From DATLAN01 sp035527455 (GTDB lineage: Bacteria; Planctomycetota; Planctomycetia; Pirellulales; Thermoguttaceae): 12,725 nucleotides of DNA. The DNA is taken from the NCBI GenBank assembly GCA_035527455.1, contig DATLAN010000077.1, forward strand, positions 1 to 12,725, in the 5' to 3' direction. Both the position numbers and the translations under genes were made by a program. This document shows positions 5,996-12,725 of this stretch, in pieces. Every line of letters starts with the position of its first letter. Positions within the stretch are counted from its first letter, which is position 1. The notes below the pieces were generated by a model. That model was not told the origin of the DNA, did no database searches, and saw only the letters and a list, made by a program, of their open reading frames with translations.

Positions 5996-7234
5996 ATGAA
6001 CCTGCTGCTTTTCGAGGACGATCTGGTTCCGCAGCTCTACCCGGTCACCATCGGCCGGCCGGCGTTCGAGGTGAGTTGTGGAAGCTATCGGCTCGTGGAT
6101 CTCGTCACGCGGCTGGAATGCCCCCTGCGTGCGGTCGTCCGGCCGCACCTGCAGGAGAAGCTCAAGGCCGACTGGCCGACGTTGATCTTCGGACCGCCGC
6201 CCGCCGATGGCCCTATCCTGTTGGTCAACGCGCGCATGGTCCCGACCCTCAGCGTAATCGAGCGTCTGCGTGCCATGGTCGACTCCGGGCGGCCGGGAGT
6301 GGTGCGCTCGGGCGATCGCGTGGCGGCCGCGTTGACCGCCCCGTCGTATCCCGCGCCGGAAGAGACCCTCAGCACTCCGGGACTGCTGGCCTGGCTGGAT
6401 CGACTGGAGCTTCCCGCGGCCGAGATCGATCTGCCGTTGATCGAGTATCCGCACGACGTGATCCGCCATCATCGGGCTGCCCTGGAGGAGAATCTCCAGG
6501 ACCGAATTGCCCGCGGCGGATATCGCGAGATCGCCGACGGCGTGTTTGCGGCGTCCGGTGCCAGCTTGGGGCCATACGTCGTCACCGACACCGGCGAGGG
6601 GCCGGTGCTCTTGGATCAAGACGCCAGGATCGGACCGTACTGCTATCTTTCCGGCCCGGCCTACATCGGGGCCCGGTCGCGTGTGATCGAGCACGCGGCC
6701 ATCAAGGACGGCGTCGCCTTGGGCCACACGGTGAAGATCGGCGGCGAGATCGAGGCCTCGATCATCGAGCCGTATACCAACAAGCAGCACCACGGCTTCC
6801 TCGGCCACAGCTACCTGGGCAGTTGGGTCAACCTGGGGGCGGGCACCTGCAACAGCGATCTGAAGAACACCTACGGCCAGGTGAGCATGGAGTACGACGG
6901 ACGCAAGGTGCCCACCGGAATGCAGTTCATCGGCTGCATCGTCGGCGACTACGCCAAGACGGCCATCAACACCAGCATCTTCACCGGCAAGACGATCGGG
7001 GCCTGCACGATGGTGTACGGGTTCGTGACGACCAACGTGCCGAGTTTCGTGAACTACGCCCGGTCGTTCGGCCAGGTGACCGAGGTGCCGGTCGACGTGA
7101 TGATCGCCACGCAGGCCCGCATGTTCGCCCGCCGCGACGTCCCCCAGCGTCCGTGCGACTTCCAGCTTCTGCGCGACATGCACGAACTGACCCGCCACGA
7201 GCGGCAATTGGCGGCCGAGCCGTTGTCGCTCTGA
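5996..7234 (+). CDS. GlmU-like sugar nucleotidyltransferase / acyltransferase with left-handed beta-helix
   Basis: This encodes 412 residues. The N-terminus, MNLLLFEDDLVPQLYPVTIGRP, matches the alternative GlmU-like family known from Bacteroidetes and planctomycetes (the TIGR03991 type), with LLVNAR (75-80) as the next family landmark. It lacks the LxxGxGxRM loop of classical GlmU. From about residue 185 hexapeptide repeats form a left-handed beta-helix: IGPYCYLSG, IGARSRV, then NKQHHGFLGHSYLG (262-275), VNLGAGTCNSDLKNTYG and the closing coils to about 350. This domain usually binds an acyl-CoA and trimerises. Likely roles are UDP-GlcNAc formation or another activated sugar for envelope polysaccharide; the substrate is not readable. 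The ribosome-binding site is weak, and the gene follows the TPR lipoprotein gene by 21 bp, which suggests co-transcription. It is convergent with the SMP-30-like gene. Confidence 0.85.
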   Translation: MNLLLFEDDLVPQLYPVTIGRPAFEVSCGSYRLVDLVTRLECPLRAVVRPHLQEKLKADWPTLIFGPPPADGPILLVNARMVPTLSVIERLRAMVDSGRPGVVRSGDRVAAALTAPSYPAPEETLSTPGLLAWLDRLELPAAEIDLPLIEYPHDVIRHHRAALEENLQDRIARGGYREIADGVFAASGASLGPYVVTDTGEGPVLLDQDARIGPYCYLSGPAYIGARSRVIEHAAIKDGVALGHTVKIGGEIEASIIEPYTNKQHHGFLGHSYLGSWVNLGAGTCNSDLKNTYGQVSMEYDGRKVPTGMQFIGCIVGDYAKTAINTSIFTGKTIGACTMVYGFVTTNVPSFVNYARSFGQVTEVPVDVMIATQARMFARRDVPQRPCDFQLLRDMHELTRHERQLAAEPLSL

Positions 7235-7393
7235 ATCGGCTCGCACCACGGCCGAGCGAACACGCCATATCCTGTGATCCTCGGCAGTCTTGGCGACGGA
7301 GCGATTTTCCCCCGGTTCGGCGGCCGAAACGCAACAATTCCGGCGGCGAGGATCACCACGATGGTCCGCTGGGTCAGCGCCCGGCTTCTGTCC

Positions 7394-7435
7394 TTCGTCA
7401 TTCACCATTCCTTGTTCGATATTCGATATTCCGTC
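7394..7435. repeat. AT-richer tandem repeat next to the SMP-30 stop codon
   Basis: The segment contains ATTCACCATTCC followed by TTGTTCGATATTCGATATTCC, with TTCGATA repeated directly. It is clearly poorer in GC than its surroundings and abuts the TAA stop (7438-7436) of the gene on the - strand. Similar TTCGATATTCGATATTC runs are, as far as I recall, dispersed in planctomycete genomes. Confidence 0.5.
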
Positions 7436-8425
7436 TTACGGCTCCTCCGGCTGGTTGTAGCGGAAACCTTCGACTCCGAGTTCGAGCCGGAAGACGGCTT
7501 CCTTGGCGGCGACGGTGACGTAGAGATAGCCGCCGTGGAAGTGGCAGTTCGTCACGCGGCTGCCTTCGACCGCGTACTGGCGGATCAACTCGCCGGAGGG
7601 TACTTCCACCACGTTGACGACTTCGGCCGTGTCCATGGCGACGTAAAGCCGGCCGGCCGTGTCGAAAATCATGCCCTCGGGCGCGAATTCCCCGCCGACG
7701 ATCTCGCCGTGGTTTTCGGTCGGAAAGTTGATCAGCACCCGGCCGTTGCTCAACTGGCCGTTCTCCTCCATGTCCCAGATCAGCACGCGGAACTTGCCGC
7801 TCTCGGCCAGGCAGAAGTGCTTCTTGTCGGGCGTGACGGCGAGTCCGGTGGGGCGAACCAGACCCGTGGCGATCTGCGAGACCTTGGTCGTGCCGATGTC
7901 GTAGCGGTAGACCGAGCCGGTGGGTTCGTCGCTGCGGGAACTGCCCGGATCGCTGAAGTAGATGTTTCCTTCCGGATCGAGCGCCACGTCGTAAATGTGG
8001 TTGAAACGTTTTCCTTCCCAGCGGTCGGCCAGCACCTCCACGTTCTTGCCGTCGGCCGCGATGCGCAGCAGCCGTCCGGCGCCGGCGTCGGCCGCGATCA
8101 GCCGTCCTTGCGAGTCGATTTTCAGGCCGTTGGCCCGCGGCTCGCGTCCTTCCGCGGGCGCGGCCTCTCGCAAATCGCAGAACACGCCGGCCGTTCCGTC
8201 GGCCATGATCAGGCCGATGTTGCCGTTGCCGCGGTAGTTGGCCACGAAGAGATTTCCCGCCGAGTCCAAAACCGGCCCGGCGGCCAGTTCGAAGCCGGTG
8301 GCGTACAGTTCCGGCTCCACCGCGCGCGACGGCGGCAGATCGGCATCTGCTTCCGCCCCGCCGGCAGCCGGGGAAATCACGCCGAGCGAAAGCAATGCGA
8401 CGAGCGTTCGGATCATGCGTTTCAT
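7436..8425 (-). CDS. Secreted SMP-30/gluconolactonase-like beta-propeller protein
   Basis: This encodes 329 residues. A signal peptide (basic MKRMIRT, core LVALLSLGVISPAAG, likely cleavage near residue 23) sends it to the periplasm. Repeated blade motifs follow: VLDSAGNLFVANY, IDSQGRLIAADAG, LDPEGNIYFSDPG, VTPDKKHFCLAESG and FDTAGRLYVAMD. This is the NHL/SMP-30 type of six-bladed propeller. RANGL (97-101) matches the substrate-side Arg and Asn of SMP-30 lactonases. The three usual metal-binding positions look altered: Glu of EGP is Ala49 (AGP), Asn of the third motif is Thr (RPTG, 192-195), and Asp of PDGM is Glu250 (PEGM). Lactonase activity is therefore doubtful. The propeller may bind or act on a different ligand. 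It lies 191 bp behind the pump gene on the same strand, with a repeat cluster between, so a separate promoter is possible. Confidence 0.85.
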   Translation of the reverse strand: MKRMIRTLVALLSLGVISPAAGGAEADADLPPSRAVEPELYATGFELAAGPVLDSAGNLFVANYRGNGNIGLIMADGTAGVFCDLREAAPAEGREPRANGLKIDSQGRLIAADAGAGRLLRIAADGKNVEVLADRWEGKRFNHIYDVALDPEGNIYFSDPGSSRSDEPTGSVYRYDIGTTKVSQIATGLVRPTGLAVTPDKKHFCLAESGKFRVLIWDMEENGQLSNGRVLINFPTENHGEIVGGEFAPEGMIFDTAGRLYVAMDTAEVVNVVEVPSGELIRQYAVEGSRVTNCHFHGGYLYVTVAAKEAVFRLELGVEGFRYNQPEEP

Positions 8426-8511
8426 GGAACTGTCGTGGGTGGGTGGATTGGGCGGGAATTCACCGGAGGCTATTCATGATAAAGCAGGTTGTGCGGGAAT
8501 GCAAGGGGCAC

Positions 8512-8529
8512 AACACCGTAACCGGTGTT
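8512..8529. repeat. Perfect 7-bp hairpin AACACCG-TAAC-CGGTGTT
   Basis: AACACCG (8512-8518) pairs with CGGTGTT (8523-8529) over a TAAC loop. The right side, CCGTAACCGGTGTTCGCGC (8516-8534), is also a degenerate third copy of the following 26-bp repeat, with three mismatches over 19 bases. It lies about 90 bp after the pump stop on the - strand. Without a T-run it is not a clear intrinsic terminator. Confidence 0.55.
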
Positions 8530-8534
8530 CGCGC

Positions 8535-8586
8535 CACAAAGCCGCGACCGGTGGTCGCGCCACAAAGCCGCGACCGGTGGTCGCGC
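8535..8586. repeat. Two perfect tandem copies of a 26-bp palindromic repeat
   Basis: The unit starts CACAAAGCC, contains the hairpin GCGACC-GGT-GGTCGC, and ends GC. It is repeated exactly at 8535-8560 and 8561-8586. An inverted, nearly identical copy sits at about 8653-8680 inside the 3' end of the pump gene. The pattern is that of a REP-like dispersed repeat. Confidence 0.85.
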
Positions 8587-8616
8587 CCGGCAGCACGAAA
8601 TCGAGTCCGTCGTACA

Positions 8617-11600
8617 TCAGTCCACGGCCCGACCATCAACCGCGGTTTCATCGGCGCGACCGCCGGTCGCGGCTTTGTGGGCTTCGATCTTCTGGCTCCA
8701 ACCCAGCCGGGAGAGAACGCTGTACAAACAGGGCACCAACAACAGAACGACCACGGTCGCAAACATCAGCCCGAACGAAATGGACACCGCCATCGGGATC
8801 AGGAACTGGGCCTGGAGGCTCGTTTCCATCATGATCGGCAGCAGGCCGGCCACGGTGGTCGCCGAGGTGAGGAACACCGGGCGGAACCGCTGCATGCCGG
8901 CTTGGTGCACGGCCTCGAGCACGCTTTTGCCCTCGGCCAGCCGCAGCTTGATGAACGTGACCAGCACGATCGAATCGTTGACCACGATCCCGGCCAGCGA
9001 GACGAACCCGATCGTGCTGGGCATGGTCCAGTCCAATCCCAGCAGCAGATGCCCCGCGATGGCCCCGATCAGCCCGAAGGGGATCGCCATCATCACGACC
9101 AGCGGCTCGACGTACGATTGGAACGCGAACGAGAGGATGATGAAGATGATGCACAACCCGATGAGGAATCCCCGCTGGATGCTGCCGGCCGTCTTCTGCT
9201 GTTCCTCTTGCTGTCCTTCGAGGTTGATCGACACGCCCGGGTGTTGCTGGAGGAACTCCGGAAGGTAATTCGTCTTCAGATCCGCCATGATTTCGCTGGC
9301 GTTTCCTTTGCGGGTATCGAGGTCGGCGGTCACGGAGATCGTGCGCTTCCCGTCGACGCGCACGACTTGGGTGTATCCGCGGACGTTGCGAATTTCGGCC
9401 ACCTGGTGGAACGGCATGAGATGGCCTTCGGGCGTTTTGACCTTGAAGTCGTCCAGGTCGGCCAGCGAATGCCGATCGCCGGGGGCGAAGAGCACCTCGA
9501 CCTCGACGTTGTCGGACCCCCGCTGGAATTCCTCGGCGATGCTGCCCCAGAAGGCCTCTCGCAACTGGGTGGCCAAGGCCGCCGACGTGATTCTCAACTG
9601 GCGTCCGACCGGTTTCAGGCGCACGAGCACTTCCTCCTTGCCGGGACGCAAGTTGTCGCGCACGTTGCGGATGCCGGGATATCCTTCCGTCTTGCCGGGC
9701 TCGCCGCGGAGCTTCGTTTGCAGCTCGAAGCTGGCCTGTTGCAGGTCGCCCAGTTGCCGGCCCCGCAGTTGGACGTCCACCGGTTTGCCGCCGGGCGTGA
9801 CCTGCATCTGCTCGAAGGTGAGGCTGATCACGTCGCTCACGTCGCCGACCTTCTCGCGCCACACGCGCAACACGTCGTCGCTGCGGGCGCTGCGCTTGTC
9901 GGCCGGCAACAGCTCGACGAGCACCTGGGCCAGGTGGCTGCCCGTCTCCGGCGGTGTCGCGTTGTGGCCGAAGCTGCGACTGAAGCCGAACGACGTGCTG
10001 ACGTACTTGATCAGATCCTGCTGCTGCGGCTGCGAGGCCCGAAAGTGCTCGTTCACGCCGTCTTCGCCCCGCAGCGCCGCCTCGATCCGATCGACGATCT
10101 CCTGGGTCCGGTCGACGTCGGTTCCGGCGGGCAGTTCGACCTGGGCGACGAGGAAGTCGCCGTCCAACTCGGGAAAGAGCTGGAATCGCAAGTGGCCGCT
10201 GACCAACAGCCCCACCGAGACGAGAAACAACATGACCAGCCCGGCCAGCGGAATCAGCGGCCGCCGGACCGACCAATCGAGCACGGGGCCGTAAACCTCT
10301 TCGGTGAACCACGCGACGAACCGGTTGATCGCCGCACGCACGCGCGTCGGCTGCTTGGGGATCTTGCCCAACGAATGGCGCAGGTGATGCGGCAGTATAA
10401 GGAACGCCTCCACCAGGCTGACGCTCAGCGCCGTGATGACGCCCACGGGCATCACGCGCATGATCTTCCCGATGTCGCCTTCCATGGTCAACAGCGGCAT
10501 GAAGACGGCCACGGTGGTCAACATCGAGGCGACCACGCCCAGGCCCACTTCCTTCGTGCCGTCGATCGCGGCGTCCACGACCGGCTTGCCCCGCGCGTAG
10601 TGAGCGAAGATGTTCTCGCCGATCACGATCGCGTCGTCGACGATGATTCCCACCGCCATGATCAGGCTGAACATGGTGATCATGTTCAGGCTCATGTCGG
10701 TCTGCTCCAGAAGGAACAGCGTGCCCAGGAACGAAATGGGGATGCCCACCGCCACCCAGATCGCCAGCCGATAGTGCAGCAGCAGCCACAGCGTGAGGAA
10801 GACCGCCACGAATCCCAGCACGCCGTTTTCCATCAGCATCCCGAGCCGGTCTTGGACGTAATTGGCGTAATCGCCCCACAGTTCCAGACGCGCTCCGGCC
10901 GCCGCCGACTCGTTCCAGCGGTCGACGAAGTCTCTGACCGCGTTGCGCACCGTGATCGTGTCTTCATGCCGGGTCTTGCTCACCTCCAGGTTCACGCAGC
11001 GGTGTCCCTGGAACGTGGTTCGCGTCCATTCGTCCTCGAACGTGTCGGTGACCGTGGCCACCGCCCGCAGGGGAATCCTCGCGCCGCTGGGGCTCGACTT
11101 GACGATCAGCTCCCGAAAATCCTCCGCCCAACGCCGCTGGTCGACCACGCGAATCTTGATCTCGCGATCGTCGGTCTCGATGCTCCCGGCGGGCAGGTCC
11201 AGGCTCTGGGCGCCGATCTCCCGGGCGACGTCGCCGATCGTCAGCCCGTAGGCCAACAGGGCCTGCTGGCGAACCTCGACGCGAATCTGGTGCTCGGAGA
11301 AGCCGGAGAGATCCACCAGACTCACCTCGTCCAGCGCCAACAACTCGCCCTTGACGGCGTCGGCCAGTGCGACGAGATCCTTCTCCGACGCCCCCTCGGC
11401 CCAAACCGACACGGTGCACACCTTGTCGATGATGTCCACCTCCCAGATCACCGGGTCTTCGGCGTCGTCGGGGAAATTGTCGATCTGATCGACGGCGTTT
11501 TCCACGTCCTTCTGCACCTGGCCCACGTCGTAGCCGTCGGCCACTTCGATCGCCACCAGGCCGGAATTCTCGCGGGAAGTGGAGGTGACCTCTTCGATCC

Positions 11601-11820
11601 CCTCGATGCCTTCGATCTCCTCCTCGATCCGCCGGCAGATCATCTCCTCGACTTCTTCGGCCGAGGCCCCTTTGTAGATCACCTGGACGTTGATGAAGTT
11701 CGAGGCGAACTCGGGAAAGACCTCGCGCGTCAGCGACACGGCGCCCAGCAGCCCGAGCAGGATGATGACCAACATCAACAGGTTGGCCGCCGTCGGGTGG
11801 CGTGTGAAATAGCCGATCAC
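8617..11820 (-). CDS. RND-family efflux pump, inner-membrane transporter (HAE1/AcrB-like)
   Basis: This encodes 1067 residues from a GTG at 11820-11818. The start is set by the 4-nt overlap GTGA with the adaptor stop and by the sequence IGYFTRHPTAANLLMLVII, the usual short cytoplasmic end and first helix. The family layout is complete: helix 1 (about 13-31), a large periplasmic porter domain, a block of helices around Asp395-Asp396 (GIIVDDAIVIGENI), helix 7 near 521-542, a second periplasmic domain starting FPELDGDFLVAQVELP, and the final helices. Asp395 and Asp396 match the proton-relay Asp pair of AcrB. The helix-10 Lys of AcrB is Asn948 (GIVVNDSIVL), as in many non-Enterobacteriaceae HAE pumps. 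Substrate is unknown; the lack of CusA-type Met motifs argues for organic compounds. The last 20 or so residues after SRLGWSQKIE are repeat-encoded (HKAATGGRA). No outer-membrane channel gene is in the window. Confidence 0.92.
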   Translation of the reverse strand: MIGYFTRHPTAANLLMLVIILLGLLGAVSLTREVFPEFASNFINVQVIYKGASAEEVEEMICRRIEEEIEGIEGIEEVTSTSRENSGLVAIEVADGYDVGQVQKDVENAVDQIDNFPDDAEDPVIWEVDIIDKVCTVSVWAEGASEKDLVALADAVKGELLALDEVSLVDLSGFSEHQIRVEVRQQALLAYGLTIGDVAREIGAQSLDLPAGSIETDDREIKIRVVDQRRWAEDFRELIVKSSPSGARIPLRAVATVTDTFEDEWTRTTFQGHRCVNLEVSKTRHEDTITVRNAVRDFVDRWNESAAAGARLELWGDYANYVQDRLGMLMENGVLGFVAVFLTLWLLLHYRLAIWVAVGIPISFLGTLFLLEQTDMSLNMITMFSLIMAVGIIVDDAIVIGENIFAHYARGKPVVDAAIDGTKEVGLGVVASMLTTVAVFMPLLTMEGDIGKIMRVMPVGVITALSVSLVEAFLILPHHLRHSLGKIPKQPTRVRAAINRFVAWFTEEVYGPVLDWSVRRPLIPLAGLVMLFLVSVGLLVSGHLRFQLFPELDGDFLVAQVELPAGTDVDRTQEIVDRIEAALRGEDGVNEHFRASQPQQQDLIKYVSTSFGFSRSFGHNATPPETGSHLAQVLVELLPADKRSARSDDVLRVWREKVGDVSDVISLTFEQMQVTPGGKPVDVQLRGRQLGDLQQASFELQTKLRGEPGKTEGYPGIRNVRDNLRPGKEEVLVRLKPVGRQLRITSAALATQLREAFWGSIAEEFQRGSDNVEVEVLFAPGDRHSLADLDDFKVKTPEGHLMPFHQVAEIRNVRGYTQVVRVDGKRTISVTADLDTRKGNASEIMADLKTNYLPEFLQQHPGVSINLEGQQEEQQKTAGSIQRGFLIGLCIIFIILSFAFQSYVEPLVVMMAIPFGLIGAIAGHLLLGLDWTMPSTIGFVSLAGIVVNDSIVLVTFIKLRLAEGKSVLEAVHQAGMQRFRPVFLTSATTVAGLLPIMMETSLQAQFLIPMAVSISFGLMFATVVVLLLVPCLYSVLSRLGWSQKIEAHKAATGGRADETAVDGRAVD
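8653..8680. repeat. Inverted copy of the 26-bp repeat inside the pump gene
   Basis: This reads GCGCGACCGCCGGTCGCGG then CTTTGTGGG on the + strand, which is the reverse complement of the tandem unit at 8535-8586 with one or two differences. On the coding strand it specifies AHKAATGGRA near the pump C-terminus. Confidence 0.8.
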
Positions 11821-12725
11821 GAGCCTGCCTCCGGGAGCGGTTCGGCGGCGGGACTTTCGGCGGTGGGACTCTCCGCCGCGGGCGACTCGCCTTCCGGCGG
11901 CTCGTCCTCGAACAGGCTCGCGGGGAACTCCTTCCGACACGGTTCGACCGGGTTGTCGACCAGCTCCGCCCGCAAGGACATGCCCGGACTGGCCAGCGGT
12001 ATGTCGCTGAGCACGACCAGGTCGCCCGATTCGATCCCTTGGGAAATCACGACCAACTCTTCTTCCCACGCGAGGATCGTCACCGGCACCTTCGCCAGCT
12101 TCCCGTCGCGCAGCAGATACACCTGGTCGTCTCGCAGGGCGTCGCGGGGAATGACCACCACGTCGCGGACCGTGGCCCCGTAGGCCTTGACCCTGCAAAA
12201 CACATCGGGCAGAAGCGGCGGCCTTATCCCGGGCAGGACGCCCTCGTACGGACGCGGCACCTCGACGATCACCGGAATCGTTCGCGTGTCGGGATCCAGG
12301 GCACCGACGATCCGCGCCACCCGGCCCTGCCACGTCCAGCCCCGCTCGTCCAGCCCCCAACTCACCTCGACCGGCACCCGGATCCGCTTCCAGAGCGACT
12401 CGTCGAGGCTCATCCGAATGATGTCGGCCGTCGTCAGTCTCGGGAACGCGTCGAGCGAAGAAGTAGCGTTTTCGCCTTCGGCCGGCAAATCGGAAGGCAC
12501 ATCGGGAGAAACGCCGCCGGGCGAAACACCGCCGGGCGAAACCTCAGCCGCACTCTTCTCCAGGTCGATCCCGTACGGAAACAACGCGGGCACCTTCCGA
12601 GGCTCGAGCATCACCACGATCTCGACCTTCTCCAGATCCTGGAACGTCCCCAACCGGCCGCCGGGCGCGACGTACTGCTCGGCCTCGATCGATTTCGATG
12701 CGCAACGGGCGTCCAGCGGCAGGCG
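11817..12725 (-). CDS. RND efflux periplasmic adaptor (membrane fusion protein), 5' end outside window
   Basis: The visible 302 residues run in frame from the window edge to TGA 11819-11817. They begin in the lipoyl/beta-barrel junction (AEQYVAPGGRLGTFQDLEKV, with the usual 'G..V..G..L' turn). Then come WQGRVARIVGALDPDTRTIPV and the membrane-proximal domain with VFCRVKAYGATVRDVVVIPRDAL, GKLAKVPVTI and GIESGDLVVLSD. This is the standard adaptor order; the hairpin and signal peptide lie upstream. Two features are odd. A Pro/Gly/Ser-rich insert with SPGGVSPGGVSPDVPSD sits between the two halves of the barrel, and the C-terminus is an acidic Pro/Ala tail (ESPAAESPTAESPAAEP). A TTG at 12653 is in frame but is not the real start. 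It overlaps the pump gene by 4 nt, so the two are translationally coupled and act as one tripartite efflux system. Confidence 0.88.
   Translation of the reverse strand, partial: RLPLDARCASKSIEAEQYVAPGGRLGTFQDLEKVEIVVMLEPRKVPALFPYGIDLEKSAAEVSPGGVSPGGVSPDVPSDLPAEGENATSSLDAFPRLTTADIIRMSLDESLWKRIRVPVEVSWGLDERGWTWQGRVARIVGALDPDTRTIPVIVEVPRPYEGVLPGIRPPLLPDVFCRVKAYGATVRDVVVIPRDALRDDQVYLLRDGKLAKVPVTILAWEEELVVISQGIESGDLVVLSDIPLASPGMSLRAELVDNPVEPCRKEFPASLFEDEPPEGESPAAESPTAESPAAEPLPEAGS
12506..12545. repeat. 15-bp in-frame tandem repeat in the adaptor gene
   Basis: GAAACGCCGCCGGGC, GAAACACCGCCGGGC and GAAACCTCAGCC follow one another. They encode the repeated five residues SPGGV (read on the - strand). 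Replication slippage in a permissive loop is the likely origin. Confidence 0.75.

Noticed and set aside
7216..7243. A 7-bp stem CGAGCCG/CGGCTCG over the stop of the GlmU-like gene as a terminator
   Set aside because: The loop is 14 nt and no T-run follows, so it is probably chance pairing in high-GC sequence.
8535..8586. Two direct 26-bp repeats as a CRISPR start
   Set aside because: The copies are exactly adjacent with no spacers, are palindromic, and no cas gene is in the window.
8395..12183. A very long open frame (1262 codons) on the + strand opposite the pump and adaptor genes
   Set aside because: It is antisense to two clear RND genes, its translation is rich in His, Asp, Gln, Arg and Val without family motifs, and high-GC codon use commonly leaves such frames open.
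11821..12360. An N-terminal extension of the pump of about 180 residues
   Set aside because: It overlaps the adaptor gene in another frame, is Arg- and Gly-rich, and precedes the normal first helix. The GTG at 11820 gives the expected start and a 4-nt coupled overlap.

Overview
The window looks like an ordinary stretch of chromosome from a high-GC planctomycete, probably near Pirellulales. This rests on several features together: a dockerin-like C-terminus of the type that ends many giant planctomycete secreted proteins, a Hanks-type kinase joined through one membrane helix to a TPR region, a Tat-exported GH5 enzyme, an SMP-30-like secreted protein, the alternative GlmU-like sugar nucleotidyltransferase, and several short palindromic or tandem intergenic repeats. 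This is inference; no phylogenetic marker gene is present apart from one tRNA.

Left part (1-1308). The 3' end of a large secreted protein with paired dockerin-like repeats is followed by the decayed C-terminal end of a large serine recombinase. Its reading frame runs into the 3' end of a tRNA-Pro(UGG) gene on the opposite strand, so this looks like the scar of an element that inserted at the tRNA. About 390 bp with no recognisable gene follows.

Middle part (1309-7234). A transmembrane Ser/Thr kinase and a Tat-exported GH5 glycosidase lie head to tail on the + strand. They converge on cysK on the - strand. A 348-bp divergent intergenic region carrying a repeat pair separates cysK from a small TPR lipoprotein gene, which is followed 21 bp later by a GlmU-like left-handed beta-helix nucleotidyltransferase/acyltransferase.

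Right part (7235-12725). Everything here is on the - strand. A periplasmic adaptor (5' end outside the window) and an RND inner-membrane pump overlap by 4 nt and form one efflux operon. Behind the pump lies a repeat cluster, one copy of which encodes the last residues of the pump, then a secreted SMP-30-type beta-propeller whose usual metal ligands look substituted.

I see no new multi-gene system. The points most worth checking are the recombinase scar at the tRNA, the repeat that became the pump's C-terminus, and unusual residues in the SMP-30-like protein and the cysteine synthase.
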